Shown here one piece after another: positions 1-7,333 of a DNA stretch of 24,783 nt. Within the stretch, counting starts at the first letter, position 1, and every line of letters starts with the position of its first letter. This DNA is from Spirochaetales bacterium (GTDB lineage: Bacteria > Spirochaetota > Spirochaetia > Sphaerochaetales > Sphaerochaetaceae): positions 1 to 24,783 of the forward strand of contig JALFYG010000150.1 of assembly GCA_022784805.1 (NCBI GenBank), written 5' to 3'. The notes below the pieces were generated by a model, which made no database searches, was not told where the DNA came from, and saw only the letters and a list, made by a program, of their open reading frames with translations. A program made the translations under genes and the position numbers.

Positions 1-55
1 CATACCCTTTTTTCTTGTAAGGTCTTGCGAATTCAGGCAGATCTTCATACTTCAT
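1..55 (-). CDS. Start of an unidentified protein, cut by the left edge (possible transposase N-terminus)
   Basis: The minus strand reads from an ATG at 55 off the edge of the window, giving 18 residues: MKYEDLPEFARPYKKKGY. The composition looks like real protein, and I have a weak memory of similar openings in IS1634/IS4-type transposases of spirochaetes and Firmicutes; 18 residues are not enough to prove it. There is no Shine-Dalgarno sequence. On the minus strand a TTGATT box (85-90), a 17-base spacer and a CATAAT box (62-67) lie immediately upstream. The predicted transcript would therefore begin at or near the ATG, which would make it leaderless. An inverted repeat at 65-78/164-177 overlaps this promoter. 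The gene could equally be an ordinary chromosomal gene. Confidence 0.4.
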   Translation of the reverse strand, partial: MKYEDLPEFARPYKKKGY

Positions 56-64
56 GACTGTATT

Positions 65-177
65 ATGGAATAATATAATACATAAATCAATTCTTTTCTT
101 TTAGCATGGTGTATAGGGTTGGATTTCATGCGTAACTGCTAAGTTTGCTAGGTATACATTGACTTATATTATTCCAT
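65..177. repeat. 14-bp perfect inverted repeat with an 85-base spacer
   Basis: ATGGAATAATATAA at 65-78 is the exact reverse complement of TTATATTATTCCAT at 164-177. The left arm overlaps the candidate promoter of the edge gene. The region from 56 to 260 contains no other convincing gene. The pair could be an element end, a binding site, or a chance pairing in AT-rich DNA. Confidence 0.45.
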
Positions 178-260
178 TACATAAAATAGAGTAAAAAAGA
201 TTCGATAAAATTACAATTCCCAGTTATTGTTTAGAAATAGTGTAGGTTTTGATGAGGTTT

Positions 261-291
261 AAAAAAGGCCCGAAGCTTATTTGCCTCGGGC
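261..291 (-). terminator. Rho-independent terminator of the PAP2 gene
   Basis: Read on the minus strand, an 8-bp GC-rich stem (284-291 with 268-275, one G-T wobble) encloses an 8-base loop. It is followed by a run of six T (the A-run 261-266 on the plus strand). It lies 14 bases after the stop codon of the PAP2 gene, exactly where a terminator is expected. Confidence 0.85.
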
Positions 292-305
292 TTGGAAGAA
301 TATGC

Positions 306-1229
306 TTATTTGATTTCTCTTTCAAAGATATTCAGTTTTACCGCAATCATCGGGTAGATGAAGCTGCTCCAGAAGACCAGGAAGAAATAGGAAATACACT
401 TGAAGATCATCGGGAACAATGGAATAGCTCTTATTGCCAGCCATAAACCAATACCTACAACTGCACCAAGAATGAAGCCAATGATCTTCTTTTTCATTGT
501 GGAAGGGACTTTGAAGTTGATTCTATCTCTCTCTAAATAGGCTCCAAGGAAGAGGCCTGAACACATGATGGAAGTCTCCATCAAGTCTTTCCAAAGAAGA
601 GATTCGATTGCTCCGCCTTCAAGAAGGATTGCTGTTACCAGACCTACGATTCCAGTGGCTGTGGCAATGATGACAGAGACCTTTCCAAAGCGCTTCTCGT
701 CATCATACAGGGCATACATCTTTCTTGATAAAAACAGGGAGAAGAAGAGGCCCAGGGCGATTCCTACGATGACATCCATCGGCCAGTGGCAGGTAAGATA
801 AACACGTGAAACAGGAACAAGGACTATAAGAATAATAGCTACTATTTTCAGCCATTTCTTTGTTGCAAACCTATATACTGTGCCCCAAAGAGCGCCGGCA
901 GTGGTGGAGTGTCCGGAAGGGAAGGAATAGCCAGTGGCAGTGGAAGGCAGGATACACTCCAACTCATCTGGATACTGGACCCATGGGCGTGGGACACGGA
1001 AGATGACCTTAAGAATATTCATTGTGAAGTTTGCAGGAAGCAAAGTTCCTCCAAATGCAAATCCTGTTCTTTTGTCTACGCACCAATAAATAATAAGTAG
1101 AACTAATATGGCGACCGGAGCGTCTCCGCAGTATGTAATTGCTTTGGCAGTGATGTCTCCTACAGGTACTCTAATTGATTGGAAAAAGAGCATAATAGGT
1201 TTCTGTAGTTCTAGAATCGCATCAATCAT
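306..1229 (-). CDS. PAP2-family membrane phosphatase
   Basis: Integral membrane phosphatase of the PAP2 superfamily, which hydrolyses phosphate from lipid-linked substrates such as phosphatidic acid or undecaprenyl pyrophosphate at the membrane. The three family motifs are visible: KVIFRVPRP (the K...RP motif), FPSGHSTT (PSGH) and SRVYLTCHWPMDV (SR...H...D). These carry the catalytic histidines and the phosphate-binding basic residues. Several hydrophobic segments run to the C-terminus. I start it at the ATG at 1229 because GGGAGG lies 9 bases upstream; a TTG at 1262 would add 11 residues but looks inferior. It has its own terminator and is divergent from livJ. The length of 307 residues is longer than minimal PAP2 enzymes because of extra C-terminal membrane segments. 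The exact substrate cannot be told from the sequence. Confidence 0.9.
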   Translation of the reverse strand: MIDAILELQKPIMLFFQSIRVPVGDITAKAITYCGDAPVAILVLLIIYWCVDKRTGFAFGGTLLPANFTMNILKVIFRVPRPWVQYPDELECILPSTATGYSFPSGHSTTAGALWGTVYRFATKKWLKIVAIILIVLVPVSRVYLTCHWPMDVIVGIALGLFFSLFLSRKMYALYDDEKRFGKVSVIIATATGIVGLVTAILLEGGAIESLLWKDLMETSIMCSGLFLGAYLERDRINFKVPSTMKKKIIGFILGAVVGIGLWLAIRAIPLFPMIFKCISYFFLVFWSSFIYPMIAVKLNIFEREIK

Positions 1230-1546
1230 GTAATAGGGCCTCCCTCTGTAGTAAAAAGTCAATAAACCCCTTGGAAATAAGTATACATGATAATTTCACA
1301 AATAATTGGAAAAAAGAAGTGAAAAGTGATTTAATGGCCCCAAAAGATATAGTTCTGTAACACATATAACAGAAAAAATGCTTTTTTATCTCAGTATTTA
1401 CCTTCTTTAAAACGAATTATAGGGCAAAGAAAAAATAAATCATGTTTTTGTCGATTTTGATTTGGAAATTAATTGAATAAAAATACTGTTTTTTGTATAT
1501 TACCACCATCAAACAAAATTTCATTTGGAACAGGAGCCAAAACAAT
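1230..1546. other. Divergent intergenic region between the PAP2 gene and livJ
   Basis: AT-rich, with no credible ORF on either strand. It holds the livJ promoter (1473-1501) and the livJ ribosome binding site (AGGAG, 1532-1536). On the minus side a TATACT hexamer is present upstream of the PAP2 gene without a matching -35, so no promoter is called there. A short 6-bp imperfect hairpin (TTCTGT...ACAGAA, about 1350-1375) is too weak to call. I recognise no riboswitch. Confidence 0.6.
1473..1501 (+). promoter_or_regulatory. Probable sigma-70-type promoter of the liv operon
   Basis: A TTGAAT box (1473-1478), a 17-base spacer and a TATATT box (1496-1501) put transcription start near 1508, giving a leader of about 40 bases to the ATG at 1547. 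This also argues against the in-frame upstream TTG at 1493, which would lie before the transcription start. Confidence 0.6.
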
Positions 1547-2704
1547 ATGAAGAAAATTCTTGCTCTCGCTTTGGTTGCAGTCATCGCTTTGACAGCAGTC
1601 TTTGCTAACGGAAGCAGCGAAACAGCATCTTCCGAAATCAAGATTGGATTTATCGGACCTCTCACAGGAGACTATGCTAACTATGGTACACTCTGTCGCC
1701 AGGCAGCTCAGATGGCTATCGACGAATGCAATGCAAAGGGTGGAATCAACGGTTTAACAGTGAAGCTTATTGCTGAAGACAGTGAAGGCGATCCAAACAA
1801 GGCTTATGCTGCTATGGAAAAGCTCGCTAACACAGATAAGGTATGTGCAGTAATCGGACCAGTTCTCACAGGTGAAGCTTTCTCAGTAGGCCCAATCGCT
1901 TGTGAACTCGGCGTTCTCGCAATCACTCCATCTGCATCCCACAAGGATGTTACAAACCAGGGTGACTATATCTTCCGCACAACTCCATCTGATGGTCTTC
2001 AGGGCGAAGTTGCTGGAAAGTATTGGTATCAGGTTCTCGGCTACAGAAAGCTTGCTGTTCTCTATGCTAAGAACGACTATAGCCAGGGTCTCTACGAAGG
2101 CATGAAGGAAGCTTTCGAAGCAGATGGTGGCACAGTTGTTGCTGTAGAGACATTCATGGTCGGCGACAAGGATTTCAAGACTCAGCTCACAAAGCTCAAG
2201 GATACAGATGCAGAAGCTATCTACATCCCAGACTACACAGCTGAAATGGCTCAGATCCTCGAGCAGGCTACACAGCTTGGCGTCAACAAGCAATTCCTCT
2301 CAGGCGACGGCTTCTTGAGCGAAGAAATCTATCAGCTCGCTGGCGAGTACACAGACGGTGTTGTCTACACAGCTTCTGCTCAGCTCGAAGAGACATCTCT
2401 TGTAAAGGAATTCAGAGATGCTTACACAGCTAAGTGGGGTATCGGACCTGACTCATTCGCTACAAACAGCTACGATGCAACAAACATCCTCCTCTCTGTC
2501 ATCGAGAAGGTTGGAACAGACAGAAAGGCACTCAGAGATGGTTTTGCAGCAGTCAAGGACTTCGAAGGTGTAAACGGAACTATCAACTTTGCTGAAAACG
2601 GCGACCTCGTTGCTTATCAGGGAATCTATGAAGTCGAAGGTAATACTCCAAAGTATATCGGCGCTTTCAAGATCGAAAACGGAAAGGTTGTAAAGGTAAA
2701 CTAA
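1547..2704 (+). CDS. livJ: Branched-chain amino acid ABC transporter, periplasmic substrate-binding protein
   Basis: Periplasmic binding protein of the LivJ/Leu-Ile-Val type (type-1 periplasmic-binding fold, Peripla_BP_6), which captures the ligand for the permeases encoded downstream. The N-terminus is a Sec signal peptide (MKKILALALVAVIALTAVFA) with likely cleavage before NGSSE; there is no lipobox cysteine. The mature protein starts with the family motif IKIGFIGPLTGDYANYG and keeps the usual elements (NDYSQG, PDYTAEMAQI, SYDATN). It has 385 residues, normal for the family. I chose the ATG at 1547 because it begins a clean signal peptide and has AGGAG 10 bases upstream; the TTG at 1493 lies upstream of the predicted transcription start. 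It is the first gene of a five-gene liv operon. Ligand specificity (Leu/Ile/Val or another amino acid or amide) is not readable. Confidence 0.92.
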   Translation: MKKILALALVAVIALTAVFANGSSETASSEIKIGFIGPLTGDYANYGTLCRQAAQMAIDECNAKGGINGLTVKLIAEDSEGDPNKAYAAMEKLANTDKVCAVIGPVLTGEAFSVGPIACELGVLAITPSASHKDVTNQGDYIFRTTPSDGLQGEVAGKYWYQVLGYRKLAVLYAKNDYSQGLYEGMKEAFEADGGTVVAVETFMVGDKDFKTQLTKLKDTDAEAIYIPDYTAEMAQILEQATQLGVNKQFLSGDGFLSEEIYQLAGEYTDGVVYTASAQLEETSLVKEFRDAYTAKWGIGPDSFATNSYDATNILLSVIEKVGTDRKALRDGFAAVKDFEGVNGTINFAENGDLVAYQGIYEVEGNTPKYIGAFKIENGKVVKVN

Positions 2705-2726
2705 TAAGGTATATCCCTTTGTTTCG

Positions 2727-2759
2727 GGGGGAAGAGCGCCCAGGTGGTGCTTTTCCCTT
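2727..2759 (+). promoter_or_regulatory. Intercistronic stem-loop between livJ and livH
   Basis: The arms 2729-2740 and 2746-2757 pair over 12 bp with two G-T wobbles and a 5-base loop; two further wobble pairs extend the base. No T-run follows, so it is not a standard intrinsic terminator. The position fits an element that protects the livJ 3' end or partly attenuates transcription, so that the binding protein exceeds the membrane parts. Confidence 0.6.
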
Positions 2760-2804
2760 AAATTTATGAAATAATCGTAAATAATATTTTCATAGGAGGT
2801 CTCG

Positions 2805-3725
2805 ATGGGATCTGTCAGTCTATTGTTCCAGCATCTCATGAACGGCCTGACATTGGGTGGCATATATGCCCTCATAGCTCTCGGCTATACTATGGTCTAT
2901 GGTATCTTGAAGTTCATCAACTTCGCTCATGGCGATATTTTGATGGTAGGTGCCTACATTGGACTATTCACCTTTGATGCTCTCAGGGGAACTACCCCAT
3001 TAGGCCCATGGTGGCTGGTATCTTTCTTCATCGCCATGGTTGTTTCCATGATTGGTTGTGCTCTTTTGGGAATGATCATTGAGAAGATAGCGTATAAGCC
3101 TTTGAGAAAGGGCTCAAGACTTGCTCCTCTTCTTTCAGCCATCGGTGTATCATTTATCCTTTCAAACGGAGCTGCATGGATGTTTGGAACTCACTCCAGA
3201 AAGTTCAACTATCCTTTCGACAACTCTCCAATTAGCATCGTTGGAGTAGTCATAACTCCTCACCAGATTTTGATTCTTGTGGTAGCTATAGTAATGATGG
3301 TGGCCTTGAAGATCTTTGTCGACAAGACAAAGATGGGTAAGGCTATGAGAGCCACATCCCTTGACGGCGATACAGCAAAGCTCATGGGAATAAACTCAGA
3401 CATGATCATTTCTCTTACATTCGGTATCGGAAGTGCCCTTGCAGCATGTGGAGGTATTCTTATCTCCCTGGACTATAAGGTCTATGCAACCATGGGAACT
3501 ATGGTAGGTCTCAAGGCCTTCGTCGCTGCCGTTGTAGGTGGAATCGGAAATATTACAGGTGCCATGCTCGGTGGATTCTTGTTGGGTCTGTTGGAGACAT
3601 TCGGTGTCGCTGTTCTTGGAATCCCCCAGGGATTTAAGGATGCAATTGCATTTGCAGTCTTGATTCTTATTCTCTTGGTCAAACCAGAAGGACTGTTGGG
3701 AAAAGTCGAGAAGGAGAAAGTATAA
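2805..3725 (+). CDS. livH: Branched-chain amino acid ABC transporter, permease (LivH type)
   Basis: First of two inner-membrane permeases of the liv transporter (BPD_transp_2 family). The family opening LMNGLTLGGIYALIALGYTMVYGILKFINFAHGD is recognisable, as are VVGGIGNITGAMLGG (the cytoplasmic region contacting the ATPases) and the ending LVKPEGLLGK. There are about eight hydrophobic segments over 306 residues, the normal length. AGGAGG ends 5 bases before the ATG. The gene follows livJ after a 100-base gap containing a stem-loop, and its stop overlaps the livM start by one base (TAATG), which suggests translational coupling. Confidence 0.93.
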   Translation: MGSVSLLFQHLMNGLTLGGIYALIALGYTMVYGILKFINFAHGDILMVGAYIGLFTFDALRGTTPLGPWWLVSFFIAMVVSMIGCALLGMIIEKIAYKPLRKGSRLAPLLSAIGVSFILSNGAAWMFGTHSRKFNYPFDNSPISIVGVVITPHQILILVVAIVMMVALKIFVDKTKMGKAMRATSLDGDTAKLMGINSDMIISLTFGIGSALAACGGILISLDYKVYATMGTMVGLKAFVAAVVGGIGNITGAMLGGFLLGLLETFGVAVLGIPQGFKDAIAFAVLILILLVKPEGLLGKVEKEKV

Positions 3726-4660
3726 TGCTGAATTTCTTTATCCTTATTCTTATTTATACATGTATCTATGCGTTCATGAGCCTTGGACAGAATTTGATTA
3801 CAGGTTACTCAGGAATGCTTTCCCTTTGTGCCGCAGGTTTCTTTGCCATCGGTAGTTATACTACAGCCATCCTTACAACAAAACTTGGCTGGTCATTCTG
3901 GGCAACTCTTCCTGTAGCCGCCATTTTGGCTGCACTCATGGGTGTCCTCATTGGTCTTCCTACATTGAGACTCAAAGGCGACTACCTTGCCATCGCTACA
4001 CTTGGTTTTGCAGAGATTGTAAGAAACATTATCAATAACTGGGATGCTCTTACAAACGGACCTATGGGAATCCAGAGAATTCCTATGATCACAATCTTTG
4101 GAATTAAGATTTCTCCTTATCAGAAGTATGGTTTCTTGTTGATGGAAGTCATTCTTCTCTTTATCTGCTGGTTCCTTTTCGAACGCTTGGCCTCATCAAG
4201 AATGGGAAGAGCCTTGGAAGCTATCAGGGAAGATGAGATTGCCGCAAAGAGTATGGGAATCAACGTGACAAAGTATAAGGTTGTCTCATTTGCCCTTGGT
4301 GCCGCCGTAACAGGAATCGCAGGATGTCTGCAGGCTGAGTTTACTCTCTCTGTCTCTCCTGGTTCTTATGTATTCATGGTTTCCATCATGGTTCTCTGCA
4401 CGGTTGTCTTGGGAGGAATGGGAAACTTCGTTGCAGTTATACTTGGTGCATTTATCATCCAGTTTATCTCATATCTACCACAGCTTATCGGACTCTCCAA
4501 CATTATTCCTGCTCAGGCAAAGCAGATTATCTTCGGTCTCATCCTTGTAATCATGATGATCTACAGACCTCAGGGTATTCTTGGAAGAAAGGAAAGAAAC
4601 AATAAGAAAGCTGAGAAAGCTTGGAGTGAAAACAAGGAGGTCGTAAATGAGCATGCTTGA
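3725..4660 (+). CDS. livM: Branched-chain amino acid ABC transporter, permease (LivM type)
   Basis: Second permease subunit, which forms the transmembrane pathway with LivH. LivM hallmarks are visible: LGQNLITGYSGMLSLCAAGFFAIGSYTTAIL near the N-terminus, LPTLRLKGDYLAIATLGFAEIVRN, the ATPase-coupling loop AIREDEIAAKSMGINVTKYKV, and VLGGMGNFVAVILGAFI. The 311 residues end in a charged cytoplasmic tail (NNKKAEKAWSENKEVV). The start codon overlaps the livH stop by one base and the 3' end overlaps livG by 14 bases, so the genes are translationally linked. Confidence 0.93.
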   Translation: MLNFFILILIYTCIYAFMSLGQNLITGYSGMLSLCAAGFFAIGSYTTAILTTKLGWSFWATLPVAAILAALMGVLIGLPTLRLKGDYLAIATLGFAEIVRNIINNWDALTNGPMGIQRIPMITIFGIKISPYQKYGFLLMEVILLFICWFLFERLASSRMGRALEAIREDEIAAKSMGINVTKYKVVSFALGAAVTGIAGCLQAEFTLSVSPGSYVFMVSIMVLCTVVLGGMGNFVAVILGAFIIQFISYLPQLIGLSNIIPAQAKQIIFGLILVIMMIYRPQGILGRKERNNKKAEKAWSENKEVVNEHA

Positions 4661-5435
4661 GACTCAGGCTCTCACCAGAGAGTTTGGTGGCGTCATCGCT
4701 GTAAATAAAGTCGACTTCTTTGCTGAAAAGAACATGATCACTGGTCTCATCGGTCCTAACGGCGCGGGAAAGACTACTCTTTTCAACAACATTACAGGCC
4801 TCGACACTCCTACAAGTGGTAAGGTTTTCTTTGAAGGAAAGGAAATAACCGGCACTCCTGCCGACAAAGTCTGCAGACTTGGAATTGCAAGAACATTCCA
4901 GAACATCAGGCTTTTCAAGGAGCTCAGTGTCGTGGACAACGTAATGGTTGGTCGTCATTTCCATGCTGGAAACAGTAAAAACAGAACCATCCAGGCTATT
5001 CTCAGTTATCTCCATGTTGAGAAAGAAGAGAAGAAGACATACATGGATGCCATGAAGTGGCTTGAATTCTTCGGCTTGCAGGATCTGAGAAACGAGAAGG
5101 CAAAGAATCTTCCTTACGGCTATCAGAGAGAGTTGGAGATAGCAAGAGCTTTGGCAACTGAGCCACGTCTCTTATTCTTGGATGAACCTGCCGCTGGTAT
5201 GAACCCTCAGGAAACAGAAGACCTGATGAAGACTATCAGAAGAATCAGGGATATCGGCGTAACAGTAGTCCTGATTGAGCACGATATGAAGCTTGTCATG
5301 AATATCTGCGACAATATTACGGTTCTTAACTATGGCCAGAAGATTGCTCAGGGCACAGCACAGGAGATTCAGTCAAATCCTGCTGTCATCGAAGCATATC
5401 TTGGCAAGGACGAAGATGAGGAGGACGAAGAATGA
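4647..5435 (+). CDS. livG: Branched-chain amino acid ABC transporter, ATP-binding protein (LivG type)
   Basis: ATPase subunit of the liv importer. The Walker A (GPNGAGKTT), Q-loop region (ARTFQNIRLF), Walker B (LLFLDEPAAGMNPQE) and H-loop (IEHDMK) are all present. The signature reads LPYGYQRELEIARAL rather than LSGGQ; such degenerate versions are usual in LivG proteins. The C-terminus ends in an acidic tail (GKDEDEEDEE). AAGGAGG lies within livM just before the start. The gene overlaps livM by 14 bases and livF by four (ATGA). At 262 residues it is of normal length. Confidence 0.93.
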   Translation: MSMLETQALTREFGGVIAVNKVDFFAEKNMITGLIGPNGAGKTTLFNNITGLDTPTSGKVFFEGKEITGTPADKVCRLGIARTFQNIRLFKELSVVDNVMVGRHFHAGNSKNRTIQAILSYLHVEKEEKKTYMDAMKWLEFFGLQDLRNEKAKNLPYGYQRELEIARALATEPRLLFLDEPAAGMNPQETEDLMKTIRRIRDIGVTVVLIEHDMKLVMNICDNITVLNYGQKIAQGTAQEIQSNPAVIEAYLGKDEDEEDEE

Positions 5436-6178
5436 CAGATAAAGAACTTCTCAAAATCGACAATATCAGTGTCAACTACGGAAACATCAAGGCTCTCAGA
5501 GGCGTATCCATGAATGTCAACGAGGGTGAAATCGTTGCCCTCATCGGTGCCAACGGTGCAGGTAAGTCCACTCTCCTGAAGGCAATTGTAGGCCAGGAGC
5601 CACTGGTTGAAGGTTCCATCTCTTATAACGGAGAGATGCTCTATGAAGTCAAGGATAAGCACTACCATGGTGTTCCTACATATAACGTAGTAAAGAATGG
5701 TATTGCCTTGGTTCCTGAAGGACGCCGTGTCTTTGCTGATCTCACTGTTGAAGAAAACTTGGATATGGGTGCATTCATGCTTAAGGATGATGCCCTCGTT
5801 AAGAGAAAGAAAGAGGAGATGTTCGATTTCTTCCCTATTCTCGGACAGAGAAAAAAACAGAAGTCCAGAAGCCTCTCTGGTGGTGAGCAGCAGATGCTTG
5901 CCGTTGCAAGAGCTATGATGAGTAGTCCTCGTCTTTTGTTGTTGGATGAGCCGGGATTAGGTCTCGCTCCGCTTATTGTCCAGGAAATATTCAGTAAGAT
6001 TAAGCTCATCAACAAGGAAGACAAGGTGACTGTCTTTGTCGTCGAGCAGAATGCTCGTCTTGCTCTCAAGAGCAGTGATGATGGATATGTAATGGAAAAC
6101 GGCGTAATCGTACTCCATGATGAGGCTAAGGCTCTGTTGAAGAACCAGAAGGTAAGAGCTGCATATCTTGGTGAATGA
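5432..6178 (+). CDS. livF: Branched-chain amino acid ABC transporter, ATP-binding protein (LivF type)
   Basis: Second ATPase of the liv importer. It has Walker A GANGAGKST, signature LSGGEQQMLAVARAM and Walker B LLLLDEPGLGLAPL. The switch region is VVEQNARLAL, where LivF proteins typically carry Gln instead of the H-loop His. The stretch GIALVPEGRRVFADLTVEENL is characteristic of LivF. It has 248 residues, slightly longer than typical because of extra residues around YEVKDKHYHGVPTYN before that motif. It starts at the ATGA overlap with livG and is the last gene of the five-part transporter; the next gene begins 55 bases downstream. Confidence 0.93.
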   Translation: MTDKELLKIDNISVNYGNIKALRGVSMNVNEGEIVALIGANGAGKSTLLKAIVGQEPLVEGSISYNGEMLYEVKDKHYHGVPTYNVVKNGIALVPEGRRVFADLTVEENLDMGAFMLKDDALVKRKKEEMFDFFPILGQRKKQKSRSLSGGEQQMLAVARAMMSSPRLLLLDEPGLGLAPLIVQEIFSKIKLINKEDKVTVFVVEQNARLALKSSDDGYVMENGVIVLHDEAKALLKNQKVRAAYLGE

Positions 6179-6188
6179 TTTTAGTGGA

Positions 6189-6203
6189 AGAGGTGAAACC
6201 TCT
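6189..6203 (+). promoter_or_regulatory. Small hairpin between livF and the CBS-ACT gene
   Basis: AGAGGT and ACCTCT pair around a GAA loop in the 55-base gap. No T-run follows directly, so it probably does not end the liv transcript. A TATAAA sequence at 6206-6211 lacks a convincing -35 partner. The likeliest reading is that the downstream gene is co-transcribed with liv. Confidence 0.3.
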
Positions 6204-6233
6204 GGTATAAAATCTTTTTAAGGGAATTAAACT

Positions 6234-6881
6234 ATGATTATTGAAAGAAGAATGACTAAGAATCCGGTGACATGTTCTCCTGACATGTCTATACAGGATG
6301 CTTCCGACCTTATGGCAAGGGAGCATGTGCATCGTCTTCCTGTTCTTGATAAAAATGGAAGGCTGGTCGGGGTCATCTCCGAAAAGGATATATTGAAGGC
6401 TGCTCCTTCTCCTGCTTCTACTCTCAGCGCTTATGAGACTAACTATCTGTTGAGTAAGCTTACTGTAAAGAAGATCATGAGTCGCAATCCTGTCACGGTC
6501 ACAAAGGACACAACAGTAGAAGATGCCGCAACAATGATGGTTGATCAGGATCTTTCATGTCTTCCTGTTCTGGAAGATGGAAAGCTGGTGGGAATTGTAA
6601 GTAAGAGTGATCTCTTCAGAATGCTTCTTGAGACATTTGGCGCCAGAATTCCTGGAACTGTCATCTCTTTCCTTGTTGAAGACCAGAAAGGCTGTATGGC
6701 AAAGATCATCGGAGATATCTCATCCCGAGGCCTCGATCTTGTCACATGTGCAGTCCTCAACGGTACATCCTCAACAAACAGGCTTATTACCGTCAAGGTA
6801 AGCGGAGTATCAGAGAGTGAGCTGGTTGATATCATCAAGCCATATGCAATCCAGGTAATGGATGTAAGGTCTTGCTCGTAA
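6234..6881 (+). CDS. Tandem CBS domain plus ACT domain protein (AcuB-like)
   Basis: Cytoplasmic regulatory protein with two CBS domains (about residues 1-60 and 72-132) and a C-terminal ACT-like domain (about 138-213). The CBS repeats are clear from the paired patterns RRMTKNPVTCSPDMSIQDA...HRLPVLDKNGRLVGVISEKDI and KIMSRNPVTVTKDTTVEDA...SCLPVLEDGKLVGIVSKSDL. CBS pairs usually bind adenosine-containing ligands and ACT domains usually bind amino acids, so it could sense both energy charge and an amino acid. The layout resembles AcuB of Firmicutes, but I see no acetoin genes. AGGGA lies 8 bases upstream of the ATG. Its place straight after livF, before a strong terminator, suggests a link to branched-chain amino acid supply. 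Confidence 0.85.
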   Translation: MIIERRMTKNPVTCSPDMSIQDASDLMAREHVHRLPVLDKNGRLVGVISEKDILKAAPSPASTLSAYETNYLLSKLTVKKIMSRNPVTVTKDTTVEDAATMMVDQDLSCLPVLEDGKLVGIVSKSDLFRMLLETFGARIPGTVISFLVEDQKGCMAKIIGDISSRGLDLVTCAVLNGTSSTNRLITVKVSGVSESELVDIIKPYAIQVMDVRSCS

Positions 6882-6886
6882 TTAAG

Positions 6887-6908
6887 ATGGGTCGGGAAAC
6901 CGACCCAT
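6887..6908. terminator. Hairpin terminator after the liv/CBS-ACT unit, probably bidirectional
   Basis: A perfect 9-bp stem (6887-6895 with 6900-6908) with a GAAA tetraloop, starting 6 bases after the CBS-ACT stop and followed by TTTAAAA. The convergent minus-strand gene ends at 6909, so the same hairpin can serve both directions, although the T-runs are short. Confidence 0.75.
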
Positions 6909-7238
6909 TTAAAATGGAACGTTTTCCGCCTCTTTTCCTGCTTCTTCTGCGTATTCTTTTATATCGCTTATACCATCATAGGCGCTATGACGCTCTGTCC
7001 ATCTCGTAAGGGCCTTTGACAGGGAAGATATTCCTGTATATTCAGTGGCTTCCCTTGCACACTGGGAAATGGGAAGGACAGTGTCTGGAGGAAAGAAATC
7101 GTCATCGAGAGCCTCAGCTGTCTCATCCATGTTCCTCTCTATCAGTTTCAAAAGCGTTTCCAAACCCCAGTCCAAAGAATAAGCATCTTGTGCCCTTAAT
7201 ACTTCCTCGGCAGTTTTAAGTATCTCTTCTTTTTTCAT
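6909..7238 (-). CDS. Small acidic hypothetical protein
   Basis: I do not recognise this protein. From the ATG at 7238 it has 109 residues, rich in Glu/Asp and predicted mostly helical (MKKEEILKTAEEVLRAQDAY at the start, IKEYAEEAGKEAENVPF at the end), with no membrane segment or signal peptide. A patch FFPPDTVLPISQCAREATE sits in the middle. A GTG at 7280 would add 14 residues of unconvincing sequence. Neither start is secure: the ATG has no Shine-Dalgarno but has TATACT (7245-7250 on the minus strand) 6 bases upstream, while the GTG has AAGGAAGA very close. It converges on the CBS-ACT gene and is divergent from nfeD. The reading frame is probably real because no competing gene covers it. Confidence 0.6.
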   Translation of the reverse strand: MKKEEILKTAEEVLRAQDAYSLDWGLETLLKLIERNMDETAEALDDDFFPPDTVLPISQCAREATEYTGISSLSKALTRWTERHSAYDGISDIKEYAEEAGKEAENVPF

Positions 7239-7333
7239 GTCTGTAGTATAACCACTAGGGGATAAAAAGCATATATTCACTCTTCCTTTGACGCTATGAC
7301 CTCTAGGCCTTAAAATTATTCCAGGAGGCGCAT

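Noticed and set aside
1493..1546. A TTG start giving livJ 18 extra residues
   Set aside because: It would put a non-signal stretch before the signal peptide and would lie upstream of the predicted transcription start; the ATG at 1547 has AGGAG in place.
1883..2293. A minus-strand open frame inside livJ
   Set aside because: Cys/Leu/Ser-rich shadow translation of a confidently identified binding protein; no ribosome site or domain.
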